Assembly: GCF_001262605.1 (NCBI RefSeq)
Contig: NZ_LGTC01000001.1
Span: forward strand, 4,226,001-4,290,000
DNA length: 64,000 bases
Direction: 5' to 3'
Origin: Pseudobacteroides cellulosolvens ATCC 35603 = DSM 2933
Lineage (GTDB): Bacteria > Bacillota > Clostridia > Acetivibrionales > DSM-2933
Shown here: one piece after another, positions 9,392 through 17,684 of the stretch
Numbering within the stretch: position 1 is the stretch's first letter
Layout of the letters: every line of letters begins with the position of its first letter
The notes under the pieces: model-generated
Told to the model about the DNA's origin: nothing
Database searches by the model: none
Seen by the model: only the letters and a program-made list of their open reading frames with translations
Translations under genes and position numbers: made by a program

Positions 9392-9426
9392 GCAAAATAA
9401 GTTGCCCTCATATTTATTCAACTTAT
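9392..9426 (-). terminator. Weak intrinsic terminator overlapping the DUF2798 gene stop
   Basis: An 8-bp stem (ATAAGTTG / CAACTTAT, 9397-9404 and 9419-9426) with a 14-nt loop is followed on the minus strand by TTTTG. The stem includes the stop codon of the DUF2798-like gene. Confidence 0.4.
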
Positions 9427-9923
9427 GGTTGATAATTTACGGCATGCTCCCTTGCTTTTCTTAATTGCTTCTTAAAAATGATACCGAAAAGGAATCTTAC
9501 AAGGGGCTGTATAAAAAACAACTGTGAAAAAAATGCGAATGGAAAATTAAAAACTATCTTCTGCATCCATTGTGCGAGGAACTCTGGGGTAATACCATTA
9601 TAAAGAATCGTTGCTACGAAGCTCATCATTGGACACATTAAAATGATTGTTGAACATATGATTGCTGTTGTAACTATATATGGTTTTTCCTCTCTTGGAT
9701 TTACAATGCTGAAAGCTATTTTTAACGAAAGAGGACCTGCAATAAATATTTGTAGTAAAAATGCAAATATAAACTCAATAGGGACTACCTTTCGAGACTC
9801 TATAAATACCTTATTTAACATCCCCCCCATCTCAATAGCAAGATTATAAAACACGAATAGATGTACCGTAATAACTACGGACAAAAAAGCAAAAACCACT
9901 CTCTGAAAATTTGTTGTTGGCAT
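9423..9923 (-). CDS. DUF2798-like four-helix membrane protein
   Basis: This 166-aa protein has four hydrophobic segments (about residues 8-28, 48-72, 80-108 and 125-152) and an N-terminus 'TNFQRVVFAFLSVVITVHLF' typical of DUF2798 proteins. The biochemical function of that family is unknown. AAAGGGG precedes the ATG at 9923. It is separated from the upstream GGDEF-EAL gene by a strong terminator, so it probably has its own promoter in 9924-9974. Confidence 0.6.
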   Translation of the reverse strand: MPTTNFQRVVFAFLSVVITVHLFVFYNLAIEMGGMLNKVFIESRKVVPIEFIFAFLLQIFIAGPLSLKIAFSIVNPREEKPYIVTTAIICSTIILMCPMMSFVATILYNGITPEFLAQWMQKIVFNFPFAFFSQLFFIQPLVRFLFGIIFKKQLRKAREHAVNYQP

Positions 9924-9974
9924 AAAAAATACCCCTTTCTTTTGTTAAGTGACTGCTGCCCTATTTAAGACAAC

Positions 9975-10038
9975 AAAAAAGACACACTCACGCCTTTGTA
10001 CCGTAATCAGATTTACGTGCAAAAGCACCACATGTGTC
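9975..10038 (-). terminator. Long-stem intrinsic terminator of the GGDEF-EAL gene
   Basis: The minus strand pairs GACACA (10038-10033) with TGTGTC (9986-9981). An inner imperfect stem (GC-TTTTG...GTAA / TTAC...CAAAGGC) lies between them, and TTTTTTGTTG follows. It lies about 100 bp after the stop of the gene at 10135. Confidence 0.7.
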
Positions 10039-10134
10039 GTTTCTTTAAATTTACTATTCAATTGCTGATATACTTTACCACATTTTTCCCAAAAGGTCAA
10101 GCCGGTAAAAAGTTTAAATTACAGCATCTTCGTA

Positions 10135-12327
10135 TTAGAAGTGTGTTAACAATTTATCGTCAAAGAATTTCTTAATACTTTCGCCTGGAAGAGGCTTACT
10201 AAAGAGATATCCCTGACCGATATCGCAGCCAAGCTTATTTAATAATGATACCTGTTGTTCATACTCTATGCCTTCTGCAATGATTATACAATTCAATTCA
10301 TGTCCCATGTTCAATATATGTTTTAATATAACAAGAGAATCATTATTTTTAATAATATCTCTTGTAAAACTAGGGTCAATTTTTATTATACTTGGCTTAA
10401 CATTCTTAAGTAACCTTAACGATGAGTAACCAGTGCCGAAATCATCAATAGCAACTCTTATCCCGGAGGAAATAAGCTTATTGATAACCACAGAAGTATT
10501 TAAATCCTGCATAACGCTTTCCGTTACCTCTAACACTAAATGCTGAGGATCCATTCCCAGCTTTTTTAAAGTATCGGTCAGCATGTAATAGAAGCCTGGA
10601 TGTTTTAGTTGAATTGCCGATACATTTACAGCAATATGATTAAATGGATATCCTGCTTCCTTCCATATTTTGTTCTGCCTGCATGCTGCATCTATTACCC
10701 ATTCACCTATAGAAATAATCAGTCCGGTTTCTTCACACAACGGTATAAACTCTAAGGGCGAAACAAGTCCATTTGAAGGACTTTCCCATCTTAAAAGTGC
10801 TTCTAACCCATATACTAATCCTGACTTGAGGTCGAACTGGGGTTGATAATGAAGAACAAATTCATTTTTATCAAGAGCCTTTCTTAACGAAGTTTGTAGA
10901 TCCATCTTCCTGGAAACCTCTTTATTTAGCATCATTGTATAGAATTGGTAGTTATTTTTCCCATTATCCTTTGCACGGTACATTGCAGTATCAGCGTTTT
11001 TAATGAGGGTATCCACATCTTGTCCATCTTCAGGGTAGAAACTTATTCCGATACTTGGCGTTGTATAAACCTCCCTGCTTCCCAGCTTGAAAGGATTTAC
11101 AAATTGTGATACTATCCTGTTCGAAATTTGGGATACGGAATTTTCATCGGTATTATCAATAATAATAACAAATTCATCCCCGCCATATCTGGAGACAATA
11201 TCATTTTGACCTATACAGCTTTTTAATCTCAGGGCAGTTTCCTGCAACAGCTTATCTCCATAATTATGACCAAGTGTATCATTTATCAATTTGAATCTAT
11301 CCAAGTCGATAAATATTACCGCAACTCTGTGATTGTTAGCTTTATTCATAACAATACGCTGACTTAGATAATCGGTCAACATATGACGGTTTGGAAGGGA
11401 TGTCAGTGCATCATAATAAGCCATATGCCTAATTTGTTCCTCGGCCTTTTTTTGCTTTGTTATATCCAGAACGGTTCCTATAAACGAAACACTGTTTTCA
11501 TCATTTAAGAAAGCGAACGAAATCTCAACATGAATAATATCACCATACTTGTTATGAATTCTGAACTGATAATGATCATCAAGCGATTTATTTGGACCTG
11601 AATTGAGAGTATTAAATACATCTAATTCATCATCACCATGGAACAAATTTATCACATCAATATCTTGCAGGTCTTCCAAACTATAGCCTAATAAATGCTC
11701 AAGGTAGGGATTGATATAAATCAAACGTTTATTTTTGATTATAAACACGCCAATCAGGGAACTCTCTACAAGGCCTCTGTAGTGCTCTTCTTTTTCTTTT
11801 AATATGTTTTGATAGGTTATCCTGAGTTTGATATTTGTGTAGCCCACTACTATAAATATTACGAGAATTATAATAGACTTTTCCCTGCTTACAATAGGAT
11901 CTTTCAACAAATATAAGACTGAGATTGTAAGAATAAGCATAGTAGCTAAATATACCTTGATGAATTTTGTATTATTCATAGAGAATGTGGTTATAAGCAG
12001 CAAAAAACTAATTAACCATAATTGTATATCCATGAAATTATTCACATATGCAAAGAATATAGTCGCTCCCGAAGTGATAATATATAGTGATATCAGAAAA
12101 AAAGCAGCATTATTTTTAACAAAGTTATTTTTTATTGTTAAAATAAACAAAGATGAAAATATCAAAATATAAATTATGCATGAAACAGTTGCAAAATAAC
12201 CGGATGGAGGATACCAAAAAAACGTTATTATCGGCGAAAGAAGTGCTCCCGCAAAGCTTATTAATCGTAAGGTTCTACAAGCATTATGAGCTTCATAAGA
12301 TTTTAAATCTATAAAATTAAACTTCAT
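10135..12327 (-). CDS. Membrane-bound PAS-GGDEF-EAL cyclic-di-GMP enzyme
   Basis: In this 730-aa protein, residues about 20-185 form six membrane helices (a MASE-like sensory part), about 195-310 a PAS domain, about 312-475 a GGDEF domain with intact YGGDEF, and about 485-725 an EAL domain. The EAL domain keeps EALLRW, the NVSAIQ asparagine, VTES, the AIDDFGTGYSS loop, KIDPSF lysine and AEGIE, so it should be able to hydrolyse c-di-GMP. Both activities may be present, and the balance cannot be read from sequence. It makes or degrades the messenger read by PilZ proteins such as the YcgR homologue at 50331-51017. The start at 12327 has AAAGG. It is monocistronic. Confidence 0.9.
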   Translation of the reverse strand: MKFNFIDLKSYEAHNACRTLRLISFAGALLSPIITFFWYPPSGYFATVSCIIYILIFSSLFILTIKNNFVKNNAAFFLISLYIITSGATIFFAYVNNFMDIQLWLISFLLLITTFSMNNTKFIKVYLATMLILTISVLYLLKDPIVSREKSIIILVIFIVVGYTNIKLRITYQNILKEKEEHYRGLVESSLIGVFIIKNKRLIYINPYLEHLLGYSLEDLQDIDVINLFHGDDELDVFNTLNSGPNKSLDDHYQFRIHNKYGDIIHVEISFAFLNDENSVSFIGTVLDITKQKKAEEQIRHMAYYDALTSLPNRHMLTDYLSQRIVMNKANNHRVAVIFIDLDRFKLINDTLGHNYGDKLLQETALRLKSCIGQNDIVSRYGGDEFVIIIDNTDENSVSQISNRIVSQFVNPFKLGSREVYTTPSIGISFYPEDGQDVDTLIKNADTAMYRAKDNGKNNYQFYTMMLNKEVSRKMDLQTSLRKALDKNEFVLHYQPQFDLKSGLVYGLEALLRWESPSNGLVSPLEFIPLCEETGLIISIGEWVIDAACRQNKIWKEAGYPFNHIAVNVSAIQLKHPGFYYMLTDTLKKLGMDPQHLVLEVTESVMQDLNTSVVINKLISSGIRVAIDDFGTGYSSLRLLKNVKPSIIKIDPSFTRDIIKNNDSLVILKHILNMGHELNCIIIAEGIEYEQQVSLLNKLGCDIGQGYLFSKPLPGESIKKFFDDKLLTHF

Positions 12328-12654
12328 ACTATAGCCTTTCTATATTAAAGTGTTATTAATCTTAGATTTGTTAGAGCAAATAACAAACTGTTTTAGCGAG
12401 AATTGAGACAGACAAATGTAAAGATTATCACATTTAATATATCTACAATTATAAATAATATAAAAGTACAATAGGAAAATGCCACAATTAGATTGGCTTT
12501 ATAAATGCATAGGATATTCTAGGTAATTTTTGTTGGAGTGTTGTGAAAAACAGATCAAAATAGCACTCAGGAACTATATATCTCTAAAAAATATAATTCT
12601 ACATTGTTTTATAAAATCCTGCACAATATTTTTCTAAAGTTTCTCTATACATAG
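12328..12654. other. Non-coding stretch upstream of the GGDEF-EAL gene
   Basis: No gene is supported here. It should carry the minus-strand promoter for the c-di-GMP enzyme. I looked for a c-di-GMP riboswitch core and did not see one. Confidence 0.4.
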
Positions 12655-12685
12655 AAAAAGCGCCTGGCAACTCAGACGCTTTTTC
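12655..12685 (-). terminator. Intrinsic terminator of the DUF4015 gene
   Basis: AAAAAGCG pairs with CGCTTTTT and an inner CTG pairs with CAG around a short loop. The minus strand continues TTTTTC. It lies 25 bp after the stop codon, and the symmetrical A/T tracts make it potentially bidirectional. Confidence 0.8.
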
Positions 12686-12708
12686 AACCTTAATAATTTA
12701 TTCTTTTT

Positions 12709-13908
12709 CTATTCTTTTTCTAAAGCAGCCTCTGAATACTTAACATTTGAATTCCATAAGATCCATTCCTCATAACCGGCATCGTAAACTGCTTTAATTT
12801 GCTGTCTTACTTCCTCAGCACCATATTTCATATAATTTCCCGAACCTATCCATGAAGCGGTAAAATCCTGTAAATAAGGTCTCATCTTAGCCCTGTAATC
12901 AGGCACTGCAGCAATTCTGTCTTTTGCTTTTTTCAGTGTGTTATAGACAACATTGTATGGATCTAAATCAGGCTTTGGAAACATAATTTTGTTAATTGTC
13001 TGTCCCAAATAATAATGGGATGGGTACACCATTGGACTTATATAATCCACATCTTTTCCAATATATTCAAGGTATTGGCCTATCTTTTCGGTATCATTTG
13101 GGCTCTCACATATTATTCCAAACACATCTGCCGATAGGGCGGCATCAGGCATTTCACTTCTTGCAAATGCGAGGAACTCATTGATTCCTTCATATAGCTT
13201 TTTATCACCCGCACCTGGAAATACCATATTAGACTTATTTCCATCCGGGAACCTGACATAATCAAATTGTATCTCATCTACTCCCTTTGAAAGTGCTTCC
13301 TTCGCTATATCTACATTGTACTTCCAAGCTTCTTTATTATATGCATTAACCCATGTCATGCCGTTATGGATTAAAAAGCCTCCCGATTTATTTCTTACTG
13401 CCCATTCAGGTTTTTTCTTTGATATTACCGGATCTTTAAAACACACTATCCTTCCTATTACGTAAATACCATTTTCCTTAAATTTCTTAACTATTTCTTC
13501 TATCTTAAATCTCTGCTGATAAGTTCCATATTGCTTTACAATAGGCACATCTGACGGATAACTTACATAACCGGTATCATCCTTGATATCTATAACATAG
13601 GCATTTATTTCAGTAGTTTTTGCCACTTCTATAAAGTGATCAACATTACTCTTGATGCTAAGCGGCCATGAAGACAGGAAAAGTGCCTTAGCCTTTACCG
13701 GCTCAGGTGAAGGTTTTGCTTGCGGAAGTTCGGATTCTGACGGCTGAGGCACAGGTGTGCTTACATTTGAAGCTGTAGATGTAGGCTTATCACCACTGCC
13801 TGTTTCAGGATTTTCTGCCAACTTGCTGCTGCAACCAATCAAAGAAGCTGATGCCATAGTGCAAGCAATAATTAAACATAGCATTTTGGAACGGAAATTA
13901 TTTCTCAT
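12709..13908 (-). CDS. DUF4015 putative glycoside hydrolase, lipoprotein
   Basis: This is a 399-aa protein. I start it at ATG 13908 (MRNNFRSK) because GGGGG lies just upstream; the frame extends to 13983 without a site. Residues 1-26 form a signal peptide ending SASLIGC, a clear lipobox. A Ser/Pro/Thr-rich linker (about 30-70) leads to a TIM-barrel-like domain with 'KALFLSSWPLS', 'AYVIDIKDDTGYV', 'VIGRIVCFKDP' and 'GVDEIQFDYVRFPDG', the signature of the DUF4015/COG1306 family. Members are predicted polysaccharide hydrolases on the outer membrane face; substrate and activity are unproven. It is transcribed alone. A dispersed palindromic repeat lies in its leader. Confidence 0.8.
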   Translation of the reverse strand: MRNNFRSKMLCLIIACTMASASLIGCSSKLAENPETGSGDKPTSTASNVSTPVPQPSESELPQAKPSPEPVKAKALFLSSWPLSIKSNVDHFIEVAKTTEINAYVIDIKDDTGYVSYPSDVPIVKQYGTYQQRFKIEEIVKKFKENGIYVIGRIVCFKDPVISKKKPEWAVRNKSGGFLIHNGMTWVNAYNKEAWKYNVDIAKEALSKGVDEIQFDYVRFPDGNKSNMVFPGAGDKKLYEGINEFLAFARSEMPDAALSADVFGIICESPNDTEKIGQYLEYIGKDVDYISPMVYPSHYYLGQTINKIMFPKPDLDPYNVVYNTLKKAKDRIAAVPDYRAKMRPYLQDFTASWIGSGNYMKYGAEEVRQQIKAVYDAGYEEWILWNSNVKYSEAALEKE

Positions 13909-13957
13909 AGTGTCCCCCATTATTATTATATTTTGGGCTGCAAACTGGAATTTCACG

Positions 13958-14033
13958 AACAAAATCACAAAGTGATTTTGCAACCTTAATTGTTGTCGTG
14001 AGAATTATGGTGTAGCATACACTATAATTTCTC
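13958..14033 (-). repeat. Dispersed palindromic leader repeat, copy A (upstream of the DUF4015 gene)
   Basis: Read on the strand of the downstream gene it contains a TGTATGCTACA hairpin, CTCACGACAAC, then GGTTGCAAAATCACTTTGTG closing a second hairpin (CAAAATCA / TGATTTTG). The same series occurs upstream of the genes starting at 42220 (minus) and 39169 (plus), and part of it upstream of 44336. All copies have the same orientation relative to the gene. Copy A ends about 50 bp before the start codon. Confidence 0.7.
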
Positions 14034-14202
14034 AGGCATAAAAAATAACAACAATTTTAGATATGCTATAAAATTAGTATCTTTATCAATTTTAATTTAG
14101 CAAATACTTTGAGAAAAAACAATATGATTTGCTTATTTTAGAATGTGGAATTTTTACCAGGAGTATCTGGGTGCTGTACTTATACTTTTTGCCTATTTCA
14201 TC

Positions 14203-14248
14203 TTGACATCATAATATATCTGTTATAGTATATATATAACAGATATAT
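14203..14248 (+). promoter_or_regulatory. Promoter and operator palindrome of the GntR-type regulator
   Basis: TTGACA (14203-14208) is followed by TATAGT (14224-14229), a 15-bp spacer. A perfect 14-bp inverted repeat (ATATATCTGTTATA, 7 nt, and its complement, 14214-14248) covers the -10 region. YtrA-type GntR proteins bind such AT-rich dyads, so autorepression is likely by inference. Confidence 0.7.
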
Positions 14249-14273
14249 TTTTTATAACAATCGAGGTGATAAT

Positions 14274-14663
14274 TTGATTCTAAAATTGGATCTTCAATCA
14301 GAAACACCAATTTATATACAGTTGAAAATGCAAATCATTGAGGGTATTGCAACCGGCAGTCTCGTACCGGGCGAGCCCCTTCCATCTGTTAGACAGCTTG
14401 CATCGGATTTGGGTATAAATTTGCATACTGTCAACAAGGCATATACTATGCTAAAACAAGATGGCTTCATAATAATTCACAGACAAAAAGGTGTTGTTGT
14501 CAGCTCATCTGAAGACTTAAAAGTTACAGATGAGTATCTTAGTCAGCTCAAATCCAATATTAGACCCATTATTACCGAAGCTTTTTGCAGAGGCATGACC
14601 ATTGATGAGTTTAGTATAATTTGCAAAGACATTTTTACTGAGTTAGGCATGCCCCAAATATAA
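14274..14663 (+). CDS. GntR-family (YtrA subfamily) transcriptional regulator
   Basis: This 129-aa protein is the usual length for the YtrA subfamily. A winged-helix domain (residues about 8-75) has 'PIYIQLKMQIIEGIATG', 'LVPGEPLPSVRQLASDLGIN' and 'TVNKAYTMLKQDGFI'. A short helical tail follows instead of the effector domain of larger GntR proteins. It starts at TTG 14274 after GAGGTGATAAT. It heads an operon with a membrane protein and a secreted hydrolase. In B. subtilis, YtrA is a repressor induced by cell-wall antibiotics; a similar envelope-stress role here is inference. Confidence 0.88.
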   Translation: MILKLDLQSETPIYIQLKMQIIEGIATGSLVPGEPLPSVRQLASDLGINLHTVNKAYTMLKQDGFIIIHRQKGVVVSSSEDLKVTDEYLSQLKSNIRPIITEAFCRGMTIDEFSIICKDIFTELGMPQI

Positions 14664-14769
14664 CTTCCCGTATAATTTGGCTTTCGTGTTAACTTAACTC
14701 CTCAACACACGCTCAAAACGGTTAGTAATATTTCAATCATGCCTTAAAACAAACGGGAGGTAATAAACT

Positions 14770-15903
14770 ATGAAGACTTTAGTTGTTCTGCTACTTTACT
14801 TAACATGCTATATTCCAACACTGATTTTACTTGCAATAAATCCATATATTACAAGAAAGGCTGTATGCTTTGGTGTATGTATTCCTGAAGATGCACATTC
14901 CAATCCTGAAATAATAGGAATAAAAAAATCATACCTGAATAAAACACTTTTAACTGGCGGATTGTTATCAATAGCATCATTATTGCCAGCTGTTATTATT
15001 CAAAGTGAAACTACCTACTCTTTCCTTCCTGCGAGTATCCTATTAATGGTTGCAATAATGTATATCTTTTACTTTAAAAGCTACAATCAAGTGAAAACTA
15101 TAAAATCCAAAATGAACTGGGTTGATGAAAGTTCCCAAGTGGTAATTGTGGATACCAGTTTTAGGAATAAAAAGTTCATTGCTTCCCCGTTGTGGTTTTT
15201 GTTATATGCTTTAGTAATTATAATAACAATAATTTCAACATATGTACTATATGATAAGATACCCGACAGAATACCTACAGGCTGGGATTTTAACGGTGAA
15301 GTTAGAGGCTGGATGCCAAAATCATATAAGACATTACTCTGGGCACCAATGGTACAAGCATTTATAATGATTATTATGGTATTCAGTTATTGGATGATAG
15401 GGAAAGCAAAACAGATTATCGATCCTGCTGACCCTGGAAAATCAGCCCATCAAAACAGGCGTTTCAGGTATATGTGGTCTATATATATAATTACTACCGG
15501 ATTCGTTCTGACTGCAATGATTGGATCTCTTCAGTTATCCATGTTTGGTCTTGTAAAAAACAAACTGGTTATATCAGGTCTTCCGCTTGTTGTTGTTTTT
15601 GGCATAGTTACAGGAGCTATAATTCTATCTTTGACTACCGGCCAGGGTGGAAGCCGACTTTTCACAAATAAGGATGGTAGTGGTTCTACTGTTGGAAACA
15701 AAATCTCAAGAAGAGATGATGATAAATATTGGAAACTTGGCCTCTTTTACTACAATCCTGACGATCCTTCCATCGTCGTTGAGAAAAGGTTTGGCATCGG
15801 TTGGACAAATAACTGGGCCCGCCCTATATCCTGGATATTAACTATCGGCTTACTGGCACTTATTACAGGCTTCATGACTTTAAGCAATATATTAACAAAA
15901 TAA
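14770..15903 (+). CDS. DUF1648/DUF5808-type polytopic membrane protein
   Basis: This 377-aa protein has about seven membrane helices. A central segment, 'DKIPDRIPTGWDFNGEVRGW', matches the conserved motif of DUF1648 proteins (P.h...G..dgw..k). The C-terminal 'KYWKLGLFYYNPDDP...FGIGWTNNWARP' matches DUF5808. Function is unknown, but such proteins frequently sit behind YtrA-type GntR regulators, as here. GGGAGG precedes ATG 14770, and the next gene starts 19 bp after its stop. Confidence 0.72.
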   Translation: MKTLVVLLLYLTCYIPTLILLAINPYITRKAVCFGVCIPEDAHSNPEIIGIKKSYLNKTLLTGGLLSIASLLPAVIIQSETTYSFLPASILLMVAIMYIFYFKSYNQVKTIKSKMNWVDESSQVVIVDTSFRNKKFIASPLWFLLYALVIIITIISTYVLYDKIPDRIPTGWDFNGEVRGWMPKSYKTLLWAPMVQAFIMIIMVFSYWMIGKAKQIIDPADPGKSAHQNRRFRYMWSIYIITTGFVLTAMIGSLQLSMFGLVKNKLVISGLPLVVVFGIVTGAIILSLTTGQGGSRLFTNKDGSGSTVGNKISRRDDDKYWKLGLFYYNPDDPSIVVEKRFGIGWTNNWARPISWILTIGLLALITGFMTLSNILTK

Positions 15904-15922
15904 GAAAGGAATGTGAACTAGT

Positions 15923-17518
15923 ATGAAAAACAAGGAAAAATTAATCTCTTTTATTATCATTGCAACAATTTTTACCCTTAGCTTCACTAACTCAGCTTTT
16001 GGGAATGCAGAACAAGAGTCAGAAATCGTTCCACTTAAGCTTATAGGCATCTCACAAGGTGCTGAAATCAAATGGGATAAAAACTCCTCTACTGCATCTG
16101 CAATCAAAGGGAAAAAGACCTTACGAGTTACAAGCGGCAGCAACAAAGCCATAGTTAATGGAAAAAACATTATTTTGAGCAAAGCCGTCAAGTGCCAACA
16201 CGGCAGAATAATGGTACCATTATCCATCATTAACAGTACATTAGGTACAAAAATGAGCTTTGAAGACTGTCTCAAGATATTGTCAGTAAAATATGTGGAA
16301 TATCTTCAAAAACAAGATACTGCCGAATGTCTTGCATTTTATAATAAAAACCTGAAACGTGTATTAACACCTGAACTAATAAAACAACAGGCTATGATAC
16401 TAAAATCAGCAGGCAATATAAAACAGGAAAATATTTCTTCCAGCAAAAACGGGGTACATATAAACATATCAATAAGGTATTCTTCCCCTACTGTTGGGCA
16501 GTTTGACTATATTATACGCTTTGATTACAACGGTTTTATAGATGATATAATGCTAAAAACTGTAACACCAAGCGACCCATATAAGGCCCCTGAATATGAT
16601 AAACCTGACAGCTACATAGAAAAAGAAGTAGTCATAGGTTCGGGAGATTGGAAGCTTCCCGGTACTTTGACAGTACCAAAAGGAAAGGGACCATTTCCGG
16701 TAGTTATACTTGTACACGGATCAGGTGCAAATGACAGAGATGAGACTCTAGGTCCATTAAAACCCTTTCGCGATATGGCCTCAGGTCTTGCAGCAAAAAA
16801 TATTGCAACTTTCAGATATGAAAAAAGATCCTCAGAACATAATCTTAAGTTCGGATTAATAAACAAAGTGACTGTTAAAGATGAGACGATCGATGATGCA
16901 TTTGTCGCTGCCAGCTTTCTAGCAAAACAAAAAATAATTGATCCATCCAATATTTTTGTATTGGGACACAGCCAGGGCGGCTTGCTTATACCAAGAATTA
17001 TTACCGGCAAGGATTCCAAGGTATTTAAAGGTGCTGTTATTATGAGCGGTGCCTCAAGGTTTTTGGGAGATATACTGGTGCAGCAGTATGAATACCTGAT
17101 GAATTTAAATATGGCAACTAAGGAACAGTTGGATTTCATGAAGATTCAAAATGACTTAATTAAGTCAGATAACTTCTCACCCGAAAATCCTCCGCAAGGT
17201 TATGCCATGGGTACTCCTTATTGGTGGGCTGATATGAAAGCTTATAACCCCACAGAGATGGCAAAAGAAGTCACAAAACCCATGTTGATTTTACAAGGTG
17301 AAAGGGATTATCAGGTAACAGTCAAGGAAGATTTCAGCGGTTGGAAGGATGCACTTTCCGAGAGAGAAAATATAACCTTCAAGCTTTATCCAAAACTCAA
17401 TCATATGTATACAGAGGGTGAAGGTCAAGGCACACCCCAGGAATATTTCACTAAAGCTAATGTTCCGCTTTATGTAATTGATGATATTGCTACATGGGTA
17501 AATACATCAATGGAATAA
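15923..17518 (+). CDS. Secreted alpha/beta hydrolase with DUF3887-like and copper-amine-oxidase-N-like segments
   Basis: In this 531-aa protein, residues 1-28 form a signal peptide. About 65-112 ('AIVNGKNIILSKAV... GRIMVPLSIIN') resembles the copper-amine-oxidase N-terminal-type repeat of Firmicutes surface proteins. About 115-215 looks like DUF3887, a small module often fused to hydrolases. About 230-530 is an alpha/beta hydrolase with the oxyanion motif VHGSGANDRD, nucleophile serine in GHSQGG, acid Asp in LQGERDYQV and His in KLNHMYTEG. The likely activity is esterase or acylaminopeptidase on an extracellular substrate. It is the last gene of the GntR operon and a terminator follows. Confidence 0.82.
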   Translation: MKNKEKLISFIIIATIFTLSFTNSAFGNAEQESEIVPLKLIGISQGAEIKWDKNSSTASAIKGKKTLRVTSGSNKAIVNGKNIILSKAVKCQHGRIMVPLSIINSTLGTKMSFEDCLKILSVKYVEYLQKQDTAECLAFYNKNLKRVLTPELIKQQAMILKSAGNIKQENISSSKNGVHINISIRYSSPTVGQFDYIIRFDYNGFIDDIMLKTVTPSDPYKAPEYDKPDSYIEKEVVIGSGDWKLPGTLTVPKGKGPFPVVILVHGSGANDRDETLGPLKPFRDMASGLAAKNIATFRYEKRSSEHNLKFGLINKVTVKDETIDDAFVAASFLAKQKIIDPSNIFVLGHSQGGLLIPRIITGKDSKVFKGAVIMSGASRFLGDILVQQYEYLMNLNMATKEQLDFMKIQNDLIKSDNFSPENPPQGYAMGTPYWWADMKAYNPTEMAKEVTKPMLILQGERDYQVTVKEDFSGWKDALSERENITFKLYPKLNHMYTEGEGQGTPQEYFTKANVPLYVIDDIATWVNTSME

Positions 17519-17520
17519 CG

Positions 17521-17553
17521 CATGAATGAAAAATTACTTACGCTATAAATTTC
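17521..17553 (+). repeat. Single arm of a palindromic repeat also found between flhB and flhA
   Basis: CATGAATGAAAAATTACTTA followed by CGCTATAAATTTC matches both arms of the inverted repeat at 55253-55347. It agrees closely with the left arm as read on the plus strand and with the right arm as read on the minus strand. It lies directly after a stop codon. Confidence 0.55.
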
Positions 17554-17560
17554 AAGGGGG

Positions 17561-17588
17561 CTGATGCAAAATGCACAGTCTCTTTTTT
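17561..17588 (+). terminator. Intrinsic terminator of the GntR-hydrolase operon
   Basis: CTG-TGCA pairs with TGCA-CAG across a 3-nt loop with one bulged A, followed by TCTCTTTTTTC. It is 43 bp downstream of the hydrolase stop. Confidence 0.6.
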
Positions 17589-17606
17589 CATCATTTTGTA
17601 TTTCAT

Positions 17607-17681
17607 AATCACCCTATTAATTATTATTGCATAATTATTCATTGTATTGTATAATTATGCAATAATAATAATGGGGTGATT
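17607..17681 (+). promoter_or_regulatory. Very large dyad covering the ribosome site of the aminotransferase gene
   Basis: A perfect 19-bp inverted repeat (17620-17638 and 17651-17669, spacer 12) extends imperfectly to about 31 bp per arm. The outer part of the left arm, AATCACCC, is complementary to the ribosome site GGGGTGATT just before GTG 17685. In RNA it would form a long hairpin hiding the ribosome site; in DNA it could be an operator. Alternatively it is a small palindromic insertion. Confidence 0.6.
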
Positions 17682-17684
17682 AAA

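Noticed and set aside
9364..9432. A 22-codon plus-strand ORF starting at TTG just after AAGGAGGG.
   Set aside because: It overlaps the end of the DUF2798-like gene, has no promoter or partner, and the peptide shows no AgrD-like or signal features.
9975..10038. The long hairpin as a c-di-GMP riboswitch or integron attC site.
   Set aside because: It lies downstream of the GGDEF-EAL stop, ends in a T tract and lacks riboswitch core or attC recombination boxes, so a terminator is the simpler reading.
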